Shown here: in pieces, positions 8,259-16,202 of the stretch | How positions within the stretch are numbered: the first letter of the stretch is position 1 | Layout of the letters: every line of letters begins with the position of its first letter | Origin: Massilia norwichensis | GTDB taxonomy: Bacteria; Pseudomonadota; Gammaproteobacteria; Burkholderiales; Burkholderiaceae_D | Reading direction: 5' to 3' | Assembly: GCF_024753245.1 (NCBI RefSeq) | Contig: NZ_JANUGX010000001.1 | Coordinates: 186,001 to 250,000, forward strand | DNA: 64,000 bases | The notes under the pieces: generated by a model | Seen by the model: only the letters and a program-made list of their open reading frames with translations | Databases searched by the model: none | What the model was told of the DNA's origin: nothing | Translations under genes and position numbers: made by a program

Positions 8259-9335
8259 TTATTCCGCCTTCCCGAAGCGCAGCAGCGAATGGCAGTAGCC
8301 GATGCCGTCGCGCGCGGTGAGCAGCTTCAGGCCGGCCGCTTCGGCCAGGCGCACATAGTCCGTGCTCTCGTAGACCTTGCTGTTGCCGCTGGCCAGATTG
8401 TTGAAGTACGGCGAGGTATTGATCAGGCAGTAGGCCGCGATGTCGTAGCGCTGGCGATCCCAGAAGGTGTCCATCACCAGCACCTGGCCGCGCGGGCCCA
8501 GCGCCGCGGCGACGCGGCGGAAGATGCTGGCGATCGCCGCTTCCGAGAAGCAGCTCAGGAACTGGCTCATCCAGATCAGGTCCATATCGGACGGCAGCGC
8601 CGCGGCGGCGTCGAGCAGATCGATCGGATGCAGGCGCGCGCGTTCGCGCACGCCGGCGTCGGCCAGCGCGCGCTCGGCCACCGCCAGCTGGCCCGGCAGG
8701 TCGACCAGGTGCATCGCGACCTGCTGGTCGAACGCCAGTGCCGCCAGCGTGAACTTGCCGGTGTTGGCGCCGATGTCCATCAGGCGCCGCGGCGCGGTCG
8801 CGAACACGTCCGGCATGATGGCCGGGAACGAGGTGTCCGAATACAGGTGGTCGAAGGCCAGCCAGCTGCTGCGCGCCGGCTCCGGCAACTGGGCCAGGCC
8901 CTGGTACAGCGTCGGCCAGTCGCCGAACACCTTCAGGCCCAGCGGCTGCTCGGCGTCCAGCGTGCGCTCGAGATCGAACATGGCCTGGTAGCAGACGTCA
9001 TGGTTGAAGTCGATATTGACCTGGGTGATGGTGTCGGTCAGGATCACGAAGCCGGCCTTGTCGAGCGCGTAGCGGCCTTCGTTCAGGTAGACCACGCCGG
9101 CCGACATGCAGGTTTCCAGCACCACCTTCAGGACGTAGACGGTCCAGCGTCCGCTGGCTGCCAGCTCCTCGACCGACAGCCCGCGCTCGCCGGCATCGGC
9201 AATCGCTTGCAGCATGCCGCGCTTCCAGGCATAGCGCACGCACTGGAACACCACCGGGCCGAAGGCGATCTTCTGCGCTTCGAAACGGGCTTCGAAGGCG
9301 CTCTGGCGCTCCGGCGAAAACTTCTTGTTCAACAT
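8259..9335 (-). CDS. SAM-dependent methyltransferase (O-methyltransferase-like)
   Basis: A 358-residue methyltransferase with an N-terminal winged-helix dimerisation region (residues ~20-100) and a C-terminal Rossmann domain. The SAM-binding motif is LMDIGANTGKF near residue 188, followed by an acidic residue at the end of strand 2 (LVDLPG). It resembles plant and bacterial small-molecule O-methyltransferases, so it likely methylates the aromatic ring or its hydroxyl. Its start overlaps the ligase-dehydratase stop by 7 bases. Whether it acts on oxygen or carbon cannot be read from the sequence. Confidence 0.82.
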   Translation of the reverse strand: MLNKKFSPERQSAFEARFEAQKIAFGPVVFQCVRYAWKRGMLQAIADAGERGLSVEELAASGRWTVYVLKVVLETCMSAGVVYLNEGRYALDKAGFVILTDTITQVNIDFNHDVCYQAMFDLERTLDAEQPLGLKVFGDWPTLYQGLAQLPEPARSSWLAFDHLYSDTSFPAIMPDVFATAPRRLMDIGANTGKFTLAALAFDQQVAMHLVDLPGQLAVAERALADAGVRERARLHPIDLLDAAAALPSDMDLIWMSQFLSCFSEAAIASIFRRVAAALGPRGQVLVMDTFWDRQRYDIAAYCLINTSPYFNNLASGNSKVYESTDYVRLAEAAGLKLLTARDGIGYCHSLLRFGKAE

Positions 9336-11086
9336 GTGCGATCGGCTCCCAGCAGGACGCGGCCGCTCGCATGCGCGCCCGCCTCCGAGAAATAACGAAA
9401 ATTCAGGCTGCCCTTGGCGGCGTCGTGCACGAGCTCCAGCTGGACCGGCTGTTGCGGCCGGATCATCTGCTGGAACTTCAGCGCGGCCATGCCGGTGATG
9501 CCGGCATCGATGCCGAACCAGCGGCGGCCGTAGTGGATGGCCCAGTCGACCTGCACCACGCCCGGCAGCACCGGCGCGATGCTGAAATGGCCGTCGAAGT
9601 ACAGCAGATCGGCCGGCACGGTCAGTTCCAGCAGCATGCGCGCGGACGATTCCTCCAGCACGCGCAGCGCCGGCCAGCGCGGACGCGCTTTCAGTCCCGC
9701 CTCCAGCTTGCCCACCGGCTTGTCCTCGAGCAGGGCCAGCAAGGCGGCCTGGGTGGTCTTGCCCTGGGCGTTGACCGGCAGCGCGTCCAGGTAGCGCCAG
9801 CGGCGCGGCAGTGCCACCGCTTCGGTCGAGGCGCCGAGCAGGGCGCGCAGGCGCGCGTTCATGGCCGGCTTGCCCTCCCGCGCCAGCAGCCCCGCGCCGT
9901 CCCCGTTCGGGACCACGAAGGCGGCCAGCAGCTGGCGCCCGCCATCGAGGCCAGGACAGGCCAGCACCCGCGCTTCGCGCACCAGACCGCCGGCCAGCAG
10001 CGCGCTCTCGATCGCATCCAGCGAGACCCGCTTTTCCTCGATCTTGACGATGCGGTCGGCGCGGCCGCGCAGCACGAAGCGCCCTGCCCCGGCATCCTCG
10101 ACGCGGTCCGGCAGGCGCTGCCAGCCATCCGGGCCGGCGTGGACCGAGTGCACTTCCAGCAGCCCCTGGTCATCGGCGCGCCAGGCCACGCCGGGCAAGG
10201 GGGTCCAGCCTTCGTCCGCGCTTTCGCCGCGCTGGCGCCAGGCCACGCCGCCGGTCTCCGAGCTGCCGTAGACCTCGACCGGGGCCTGCCCCAGCAAGGC
10301 GCGCGCATGCTGCGAGGCCGCCGCCTCCAGCATCCCGCCCGAGGAGAACACGGCCCGCAGCTGCGCCGCGGCGCCGCTCCAGTCGAGATGCGCCGGCAGG
10401 CGCTTCAGGTGGGCCGGGCTGGCCAGCAGCACGCAGGGACGCGCCGCCAGGGCGAGCGCCAGCGGCTCCGGGAATTCATGGCGTTCGGCGTGGATCGCGC
10501 GGCCCTCGGCCAGCGGCCACAGGACGCGGAACAGCAGGCCGTAGATATGCTGGTGCGAGACCGTGGCCAGCACTTCGGCATGGCCGAGGCGCGCGCCGAA
10601 GCAGGCTTCGAGCGCCTCCAGCTCGCCGGTCAGCTGCGACAGCTGTTTGCGGATCGGCAGCGGCGCGCCGGTGCTGCCCGAGGTGTAGACCACCAGTGCC
10701 GGGAAGTCGGGCGCCGGTTCGTGCCAGGGCAGCCGGCAAAGCTCGTCCTCGTCCGGCACCGCCGGCATGCAGGACGGCGGGAACTGGCCCCAGAAGACGC
10801 CAGGTGCGGCACCAAGCTCGCGCGCCAGTGCGGCGCAGCTGGCCGGCAGCGTGTCGGCCACCAGCCAGACCGTCTTCCCGGACAGCCATGCGCCCAGCAG
10901 CGCCGCCGCGAACTCGATGCTGTCTTCGTGGTACAAGGCGATCTGGGTGGCCTGGGTGCGGCGCCCGAGCGCAGTCCAGGCGCGGGTGCGCGCCATCAGC
11001 TCGGCGTGGGCGACGCTGGCAGCGCCACGGCGGCCGGCCAACGCGTCCGGTGCGCGTCCGGCGATGCGGACAAAGAAATCAGACAT
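9329..11086 (-). CDS. apeH: Acyl-activating ligase fused to FabZ/ApeI-like dehydratase
   Basis: A 585-residue two-domain protein. Residues ~1-460 are an AMP-forming ligase: core VVYTSGSTGAP near 131, VYGSSETGG near 272, GRADRIVKIEEKRV near 345 and the C-terminal Lys in NAQGKT. Residues ~475-585 form a hot-dog domain with YFDGHF near 503 and VLPGVVQVDWA, typical of 3-hydroxyacyl-ACP dehydratases. The ligase would activate the arylacrylate and load it on ACP; the dehydratase would form the double bonds. In other APE systems these are separate proteins, ApeH and ApeI. It overlaps the membrane-protein gene by 8 bases. Confidence 0.9.
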   Translation of the reverse strand: MSDFFVRIAGRAPDALAGRRGAASVAHAELMARTRAWTALGRRTQATQIALYHEDSIEFAAALLGAWLSGKTVWLVADTLPASCAALARELGAAPGVFWGQFPPSCMPAVPDEDELCRLPWHEPAPDFPALVVYTSGSTGAPLPIRKQLSQLTGELEALEACFGARLGHAEVLATVSHQHIYGLLFRVLWPLAEGRAIHAERHEFPEPLALALAARPCVLLASPAHLKRLPAHLDWSGAAAQLRAVFSSGGMLEAAASQHARALLGQAPVEVYGSSETGGVAWRQRGESADEGWTPLPGVAWRADDQGLLEVHSVHAGPDGWQRLPDRVEDAGAGRFVLRGRADRIVKIEEKRVSLDAIESALLAGGLVREARVLACPGLDGGRQLLAAFVVPNGDGAGLLAREGKPAMNARLRALLGASTEAVALPRRWRYLDALPVNAQGKTTQAALLALLEDKPVGKLEAGLKARPRWPALRVLEESSARMLLELTVPADLLYFDGHFSIAPVLPGVVQVDWAIHYGRRWFGIDAGITGMAALKFQQMIRPQQPVQLELVHDAAKGSLNFRYFSEAGAHASGRVLLGADRTC

Positions 11087-11624
11087 GGTGCAGCCGCTTG
11101 AAACGCATGCGCAGCAGGTATTCGCCGCCGAACATCAGGCCCATCAGGCCATAAGAAACAACACCCGTGTACAGCGACCACAGGGCTTCCGGCGCGTCCA
11201 GCGCCAGACCCAGGGCGATACCGCCGTTCACGAGAAAGAACAGGCACCAGGCCTGGGTGACGCGGCGCGTGTAGCCGACCGCCGCCGCCGGCAGTTCGGG
11301 TTCGCGCAGGCGCGCGAGACGTTCTACCATCGACGGCCCGGACAGCAGGCTGGCGCCGAAGGCGGCCAGCAGCGCGGCGTTCACCAGGACCGGATACAGC
11401 TTGAGCGGCAGCACGGCGTTGGCCCAGACGGCCAGCGCCACCAGCAGCAGCGCGGCCGCCGCCGACCAGCGCGCGGCGGCGCTCAGCTTGAGCGCCGGCA
11501 GCCGCGACGCCACGGTCAGCAGCAGCAGACCGGCCAGCCAGCGCGGTTCGAGCGCGCCATGGCCCAGCCAGATCGCCAACGGATACACCAGCGTGAGCGC
11601 AGCCGTCAGAACATTCCACGCCAC
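11079..11624 (-). CDS. apeG: COG4648-type inner membrane protein of aryl-polyene operon
   Basis: A 181-residue, very hydrophobic protein with five or six predicted membrane segments and a basic C-terminus (RMRFKRLHHV). Proteins of this kind sit between the ACP and ligase genes of APE clusters; their function is not known. The start is a GTG at 11624, four bases from the ACP stop. The end overlaps the ligase start by 8 bases. The family call rests on synteny and hydrophobic profile. Confidence 0.75.
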   Translation of the reverse strand: MAWNVLTAALTLVYPLAIWLGHGALEPRWLAGLLLLTVASRLPALKLSAAARWSAAAALLLVALAVWANAVLPLKLYPVLVNAALLAAFGASLLSGPSMVERLARLREPELPAAAVGYTRRVTQAWCLFFLVNGGIALGLALDAPEALWSLYTGVVSYGLMGLMFGGEYLLRMRFKRLHHV

Positions 11625-11628
11625 CTCG

Positions 11629-11928
11629 TCAGGCCGCTTGCGGTTCCGCCTGCGCGTCGGCGCCCGTCTCGTCGCCGAGGGCGACCAGCGCGTTCACCAC
11701 GTCATCGATCGTGCGGATCGTCTTGAACACTTCCGGGCGCAGGCGCTTGCCGGTCAGCTGCTTCAGGTGCACCGCCAGGTCGACGGCGTCGATGCTGTCG
11801 ATATCGAGGTCGGTGTAGAGGTTCGAGGCCGGCGTCAGTTCGGCGCGGTCCAGTTCGAACATCTCGGCCAGCAGGTCCGCCACCCAGCCGAACAGTTGGT
11901 CGCGGTTCATCTCATTCAGGGCTACCAT
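11629..11928 (-). CDS. apeF: Acyl carrier protein (second ACP of operon)
   Basis: A 99-residue ACP. The phosphopantetheine Ser is in LDIDSIDAVDL near residue 44, and the rest fits a four-helix carrier fold with an extra acidic/Ala tail of ~12 residues. AGGAGAAGG lies just before the ATG at 11928. It would carry the aryl starter or the growing chain for the type II PKS. A second ACP gene precedes it by nine bases; APE systems use two ACPs, and division of labour cannot be read here. Confidence 0.9.
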   Translation of the reverse strand: MVALNEMNRDQLFGWVADLLAEMFELDRAELTPASNLYTDLDIDSIDAVDLAVHLKQLTGKRLRPEVFKTIRTIDDVVNALVALGDETGADAQAEPQAA

Positions 11929-11937
11929 GGCCTTCTC

Positions 11938-12192
11938 CTACTTCTTGCGGTTAGCTTCAATCATCGCTGCGAGCGCGCGCACCGATGCAAAATGGCGGCG
12001 CGTCTCCTGCGACTCGGGCGGGAGCGTGATGCCGTAGCGCTTCTGCAGCGCGACGCCGATTTCCAGGGCATCGATCGAGTCCAGCCCCAGTCCCTCGACG
12101 AACAGCGGCGCCTCGCTGTCGATATCGGCGGGGGCGATCTCCTCGAGCTGCAGGACATCGACGATCAGTTCCTTCACTTCCTGTTCAAGCAT
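11938..12192 (-). CDS. apeE: Acyl carrier protein (first ACP of operon)
   Basis: An 84-residue ACP with the attachment Ser in LGLDSIDALEI near residue 39. The C-terminal helix resembles ACPs of pigment and aromatic-polyene clusters. The start overlaps the PlsC-type acyltransferase stop by 8 bases, so translation is likely coupled. It is expected to be loaded by a phosphopantetheinyl transferase that is not in this window. Confidence 0.9.
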   Translation of the reverse strand: MLEQEVKELIVDVLQLEEIAPADIDSEAPLFVEGLGLDSIDALEIGVALQKRYGITLPPESQETRRHFASVRALAAMIEANRKK

Positions 12193-12958
12193 GGTGCTGG
12201 CCTTCTTTCATAAAATAATGTTGCAGGTATTCGGTGAGACGGCGCGCGGCCAGCACGTCGGTCACACCGGGACCGGTAAAACGCTCGATGCCGATGTCGT
12301 CGCCGACCTCGATGCGAAAGCTGGCCTGGCGCGGCGGCACATGCCACCACTTCTCGCCCTTGCCCAGCGTCGGCGGCTCGCAGGAGATCCGCACCGGCGT
12401 CACGGCGCGGGTGCCGCGCACGGCGATGTTGGCGGCGCCGCGCTTGAGTTCCATGGTGCCGCAGCGCGGCGTGCGCGTCCCTTCCGGGAACACGATCAGG
12501 TTGCCGCCGGCACCCAGCGAGGCGATGCAGTCCTCGACCAGTTCCGGACCGCGGTCATTGCAGATGTAGCCGGCGGCACGCACCGGCCCGCGCGTGAAGG
12601 GGTTGTTCCACAGGCCGCCCTTGACGATGCAGTCGGCGTTGGGCACGAAGGCGATCAGGAACACGGTATCGATCAGGGTCGGGTGGTTCGCCAGGATCAG
12701 CTGGCCTTCGCGGTCCAGCTTGTCGAGGCCGCGCACTTCGTAGCGCAGCACACCGAGTCCGCGCATGATGCCGACGAAAGTCCGGAAACTCAGGCGGATC
12801 ACGGCGCGCGCCGCCCTGACCCTGGTCCGCGGTTCGCGCAGGCACAGCGCCAGCAGCGGAAACACGAGCACGCGCAGCAGCAGGCCGCCGAGGCCGAACA
12901 GCATGAAGCTCAAGCCGGTCGCGAGCACGCGCCAGCCGAGGAACAGCTTCTCAAGCAT
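12185..12958 (-). CDS. apeD: PlsC-type 1-acyl-glycerol-3-phosphate acyltransferase
   Basis: A 257-residue membrane-associated acyltransferase. It has an N-terminal hydrophobic hairpin (residues ~8-40), the HX4D catalytic motif in NHPTLID near residue 88 and the FPEGTRT substrate motif near residue 160. It likely transfers an acyl or polyenoyl group to a glycerolipid-type acceptor. The ATG at 12958 overlaps the chain-length-factor-like gene by 8 bases. A longer upstream frame only reads through that gene and is discarded. Confidence 0.86.
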   Translation of the reverse strand: MLEKLFLGWRVLATGLSFMLFGLGGLLLRVLVFPLLALCLREPRTRVRAARAVIRLSFRTFVGIMRGLGVLRYEVRGLDKLDREGQLILANHPTLIDTVFLIAFVPNADCIVKGGLWNNPFTRGPVRAAGYICNDRGPELVEDCIASLGAGGNLIVFPEGTRTPRCGTMELKRGAANIAVRGTRAVTPVRISCEPPTLGKGEKWWHVPPRQASFRIEVGDDIGIERFTGPGVTDVLAARRLTEYLQHYFMKEGQHHA

Positions 12959-13685
12959 TGCGGCTCCAGGTCCAGCGCTTGCCGGCCGCGTGGCGCACCA
13001 GCGCTTCGCCGCCGAGCTGGAAGCGCAGCACCTCGAGTGCGCCGGGCGTGTTTGAAGCCGGGGCGTCGGGCTGCGGCGCCGCGCACCAGCCCAGGCGCAC
13101 CGGGCGCTCGCCGGCCGGTACCATCGCCCAGGCAAAGGCGAAAGGCTGTTCTTCGCAGTCCTCGAAGGCCGAGAGCAGCGCCGGCAGCGGGGCGTCGCAG
13201 GCGACCAGCAGCACCATCGGTGCGCCATCGGCCAGCAGGCCGCAGGCTTCGATCACCGCGTGTTCGAGCGTGGCCGTACCGGCTGCCAGCGCCACGTGGT
13301 TGGCGCGGTCGGCGCGCGCGATCGAGAACAGGCCGGCGCTGGCATTGTGGACGGCCAGCCCGAAGGCGGTCGGCGACAGCGGCTCGCCGCGCGCCAGCTC
13401 GCCCAGCAGCCCGACCGCACGCGCGACTTCGCCATGGCGCGAGCAGAACACGGTGGGCACATCGGCATCCTGGCCCAGGCATTCGTAGGCCACTTCGAGC
13501 GCCATGCGGCCCAGGAAGCCGGCACGGCGGCGCAGCATCGCCGGCATCGCCGCGACCTTCGGCTCTTCCTCGCCGGCCAGCGGCCAGGGTTCGCGCGCCC
13601 ACGCCGCCCACTGTTCGGGCGAGGCCACGCCGGGCGCCCAGGCGGCGTGCCGGGCGATGGAGAATGCGAGCTCGTTATCGAACAT
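12951..13685 (-). CDS. apeC: Ketosynthase-like chain-length factor, first gene of operon
   Basis: A 244-residue protein similar to the N-terminal half of ketosynthases (beta-ketoacyl synthase-like family). Where active ketosynthases carry the nucleophilic Cys it reads VHNASAGLFSIA, so it lacks that residue. Such proteins are partners of the real ketosynthase and set chain length; ApeC pairs with ApeO. The ATG at 13685 begins the conserved part; an in-frame start at 13730 adds 15 residues without clear similarity. It is the first gene of the operon and follows the promoter candidate at 13742-13770. Confidence 0.82.
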   Translation of the reverse strand: MFDNELAFSIARHAAWAPGVASPEQWAAWAREPWPLAGEEEPKVAAMPAMLRRRAGFLGRMALEVAYECLGQDADVPTVFCSRHGEVARAVGLLGELARGEPLSPTAFGLAVHNASAGLFSIARADRANHVALAAGTATLEHAVIEACGLLADGAPMVLLVACDAPLPALLSAFEDCEEQPFAFAWAMVPAGERPVRLGWCAAPQPDAPASNTPGALEVLRFQLGGEALVRHAAGKRWTWSRNA

Positions 13686-13741
13686 GGTCAGGAAGCGGAA
13701 GTGGTGGAAAATCAATCGTGCGGCAGGCACAACTAAATGTA

Positions 13742-13770
13742 ATTATAATTGTTGGTTTTGCCTGTTGGAA
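13742..13770 (-). promoter_or_regulatory. Candidate promoter of the aryl-polyene operon
   Basis: On the minus strand a perfect TATAAT (13747-13742) lies 17 bases from TTCCAA (13770-13765), which matches the -35 consensus at only three places. It sits about 57 bases before the first ATG, in a short AT-rich patch between two GC-rich genes. AATTATAATT here is itself palindromic. The weak -35 suggests an activator may be needed. Nothing else is evident in the 287-base gap 13686-13972 except the dyad at 13933-13956. Confidence 0.5.
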
Positions 13771-13932
13771 CTGCATTGCGAACTGGAAAGCATTTTTGCA
13801 ACGACCTGGATCAATACTTGCGAAGAAAAAAGACAGCATGGATCCTGGCCAACCGCTTGCGCAGCCAGTCAAGTCGAATGTTTTTTGGGGATGTGTACCC
13901 GTCGTTTTACGGCGGGCACCGATGATGCCATA

Positions 13933-13956
13933 ACGTGAGCCCTATAAAACTCACGC
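13933..13956. terminator. Small dyad downstream of thioesterase gene
   Basis: CGTGAG and CTCACG are perfect inverted repeats separated by about ten AT-rich bases, just past the thioesterase stop on the minus strand. It could be a transcript-end hairpin, but no T-run follows on that strand, so it is weak as an intrinsic terminator. Confidence 0.3.
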
Positions 13957-13972
13957 TTTGTCACGTCCGCCG

Positions 13973-14389
13973 TCAGGCCGGCAGGATAGCCTTGAGGTGT
14001 TCGGGCAGCGGCACCGACTTTTCTTTCTTGAAATCGATCCAGACGACCTTGCCGCCGCCTTCGGCGTAGACCACGTCCGCCTTGCCCTCGGCGTCCACCA
14101 GACTGATCTCGTGGGTGACTTCGAAGCTCGAACGGCCCGGCGCCCCGGCATAGGTGCGCACCTCGATCTCGCCCGGGTACTTCAGCTGCTTGATGAAGGT
14201 GCAGTAGGCGGTGACGATCACCGGCCCCTCGCCCTGCATGTTGAACTCGCCCGCCGCCTCTTCCAGGAAGGAGATGCGGCCGCTTTCCATGTAGCGGAAA
14301 TAGACGGTGTTGTTGACGTGGCCCAGCACGTCCATGTCGCCCCAGCGGATCGCCTGGCGCATCACGTGGACTAATTTCTTCTCGCTCAT
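13973..14389 (-). CDS. YbgC/FadM-type acyl-CoA thioesterase
   Basis: A 138-residue hot-dog thioesterase with the motif DMDVLGHVNNTVYFRYME near residues 18-35, containing the catalytic Asp and the GHVNN turn. It would hydrolyse acyl-CoA esters in the cytoplasm. It reads in the same direction as the pigment operon but is 287 bases away with its own spacing and a promoter between, so it is probably not part of that operon. A TGCCTG/CAGGCA dyad (14393-14417) lies immediately before its start. Confidence 0.85.
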   Translation of the reverse strand: MSEKKLVHVMRQAIRWGDMDVLGHVNNTVYFRYMESGRISFLEEAAGEFNMQGEGPVIVTAYCTFIKQLKYPGEIEVRTYAGAPGRSSFEVTHEISLVDAEGKADVVYAEGGGKVVWIDFKKEKSVPLPEHLKAILPA

Positions 14390-14455
14390 TGCTGCCTGCT
14401 TTACAAAAAAACAGGCATTGTAGTCGTTCGGCCGGCGCCGCGCTCCGGCGTTAAC

Positions 14456-15232
14456 TTAATTGTGGCGGCGCAGGATATCGCCGACCAGGCAACAGAACGC
14501 AGCCGGATCCTCGAGCATCATCATGTGCCCGGCCTTCGGCTGCACCAGGCTCTGGGCGGCCAGCGCCAGCACCCATTCGGGGATATCCCAGCCGGAGGCC
14601 GACAGTTCGCCGCCCAGCAGGTAGAGCGGCACGCCGCTGCCGAGCACGCGCCGCACCTCCTCGAGATAGCCGGGCGCGCCGGTCGTTTCCAGCACCGAGC
14701 GCGCCATCGCCTGGATCGTCGAATACGGCTGGTTGGCGAGGATGTCGCGGGCCCAGGCGACGCGCAGATCGCTGGCTTCGATGCCGATGCGTTCCAGCCA
14801 GGCGGCCGGGTCGTCTTCCATCGCGCCGTACTCGGCCGCCCAGTCGGCTTCAGGCATCGGTGCGATGCGCGAGCACCAGAATGCATCCTTCAAGGTGAAG
14901 TTGCCCTCCACGCTGATCAGGCCGCGCACCAGTTCCGGCGCCTGCGCGGCCGCCAGCATCATGACCGCGCCGCCGACGCTGTGGCCAAGCAGCCAGGCCG
15001 GCTCGCCGACGTCTTCGCGCAGCACCCGCGCGACCTCTTCGGCCTGGCGCTGCAGGTCGATGCCGACGTCGATGCTGCGCTTGGTGCCGTAACCGAGCAG
15101 GTCGGGCGTGCGCACGTCCACACCGGGCAAGTAGGCCTGCGGCTCGTAGTAGCTGCCGGAGCCCAGCAGGCCGTGCACGATCAGCAGCGGCGCGCCTGCG
15201 CTGCTCACTGAGCTGCTCACTGAGCCGCTCAT
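14456..15232 (-). CDS. Alpha/beta hydrolase
   Basis: A 258-residue alpha/beta-hydrolase. It has an oxyanion HG pair in LLIVHGLLGSGS (near residue 17), a nucleophile elbow GHSVGG (near 98) and a late His in KAGHMMML (near 237) with an acidic residue before it. Substrate unknown. The ATG at 15232 overlaps the preceding SDR stop by four bases, so the two form an operon. The first residues are a short Ser/Val repeat encoded by a 12-base tandem repeat. Esterase or lactonase activity is possible. Confidence 0.83.
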   Translation of the reverse strand: MSGSVSSSVSSAGAPLLIVHGLLGSGSYYEPQAYLPGVDVRTPDLLGYGTKRSIDVGIDLQRQAEEVARVLREDVGEPAWLLGHSVGGAVMMLAAAQAPELVRGLISVEGNFTLKDAFWCSRIAPMPEADWAAEYGAMEDDPAAWLERIGIEASDLRVAWARDILANQPYSTIQAMARSVLETTGAPGYLEEVRRVLGSGVPLYLLGGELSASGWDIPEWVLALAAQSLVQPKAGHMMMLEDPAAFCCLVGDILRRHN

Positions 15233-16005
15233 TGCGCGGTCATGCCGTCGTCGGCGGTGATGATGGTGCCGTTGATGAAGTGGGCTTCCTCGGCCGCCAG
15301 CAGCAGGAGCAGGCCGTCGAGGTCTTCCGGCTTGCCGATGCGGCGCCGCGGCAGCATCTCGATCAGCTTCCTGCCCTGTTCGGTGTCGAAGTAATCCTCG
15401 TTCATCTCGGTGGCGATGTAGCCGGGGCAAATGGCGTTGACGTTGATGCCGTAGCGGCCCCACTCCACCGCCATCGCCTTGGTCATCTGCACCACGCCGG
15501 CCTTGCTCATGCAATAGACGCCGATCTGCGGCAGCACGCGCAGGCCCGCCACCGAAGCGATGTTGACGATGCGGTGCTGCTTCCTGGGGTCGCCCTTGGC
15601 GCGCTGGATCATGCGCTTGGCGGTCTGCTGGGCCATGAAGAAGGCGCCGCGCAGGTTGGTGTCCATGATGTAGTTGTAGTCGTCCTCGGTCACGTCCAGC
15701 AGGCGCTGGGTGGTCGAGACGCCCGAGTTGTTGACCAGGATGTCGATCGGCCCGGCCTCGGTTTCCGCATGCGCGATCGCCGCCTTGATGCTGGCAAGGT
15801 CGGTCACGTCGAGCGACACCACGTGGGCGGCGCCGCCGTCCGCCTCGATCTCGGCGCGCAACTCCTTCAAACGCTCGACCCGGCGCGAGGCCAGCACCAC
15901 CTGCGCCCCGGCCCCGGCCAGGGCTTTCGCGAAACGCGCACCCAGTCCGCTGGATGCCCCGGTCACCATTGCGATCTTGCCTTCGAAATTGACTTCAATG
16001 CCCAC
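15229..16005 (-). CDS. Short-chain dehydrogenase/reductase
   Basis: A 258-residue classical SDR with the cofactor motif TGASSGLG near residue 15, NNSG near 92, Ser in IVNIASVAG and the YCMSK active site (Tyr near residue 164). It uses NAD(P)H to reduce a carbonyl or oxidise an alcohol, probably on an acyl or hydroxy-acyl substrate. The start codon is GTG at 16005. It is divergent from the ETF dehydrogenase gene across a 197-base gap and coupled to the hydrolase behind it. Exact substrate cannot be read. Confidence 0.88.
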   Translation of the reverse strand: MGIEVNFEGKIAMVTGASSGLGARFAKALAGAGAQVVLASRRVERLKELRAEIEADGGAAHVVSLDVTDLASIKAAIAHAETEAGPIDILVNNSGVSTTQRLLDVTEDDYNYIMDTNLRGAFFMAQQTAKRMIQRAKGDPRKQHRIVNIASVAGLRVLPQIGVYCMSKAGVVQMTKAMAVEWGRYGINVNAICPGYIATEMNEDYFDTEQGRKLIEMLPRRRIGKPEDLDGLLLLLAAEEAHFINGTIITADDGMTAQ

Positions 16006-16098
16006 GTTGCGCTCCCTGTCACCAAACTCGCCGAAACCGCCGCACGATACTCTGCTGCGAAGACATCATGATTACATACTTAAGCAATTTCGCAGCGT

Positions 16099-16116
16099 TT
16101 AGATTGCCGCATCTAA
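16099..16116. promoter_or_regulatory. Dyad operator candidate TTAGAT-N6-ATCTAA
   Basis: A perfect 6-base inverted repeat with a 6-base spacer lies in the divergent gap between the SDR and ETF dehydrogenase genes. It overlaps the -35 region proposed for the rightward promoter, so a bound regulator could control both genes. The regulator is unknown. Confidence 0.35.
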
Positions 16117-16131
16117 TATCTGCCCTACAAT
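16104..16131 (+). promoter_or_regulatory. Candidate promoter for ETF:ubiquinone oxidoreductase
   Basis: TTGCCG (16104-16109) and TACAAT (16126-16131) are separated by 16 bases, about 70 bases before the ATG at 16203. The match is reasonable (four and five of six). Confidence 0.4.
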
Positions 16132-16202
16132 AGCGTGCTGCGTTGCAATCATGAGCAAAAAAGTGCACACTCGTGCTTAAATTTTTCTAACACTATTAAA
16201 AC

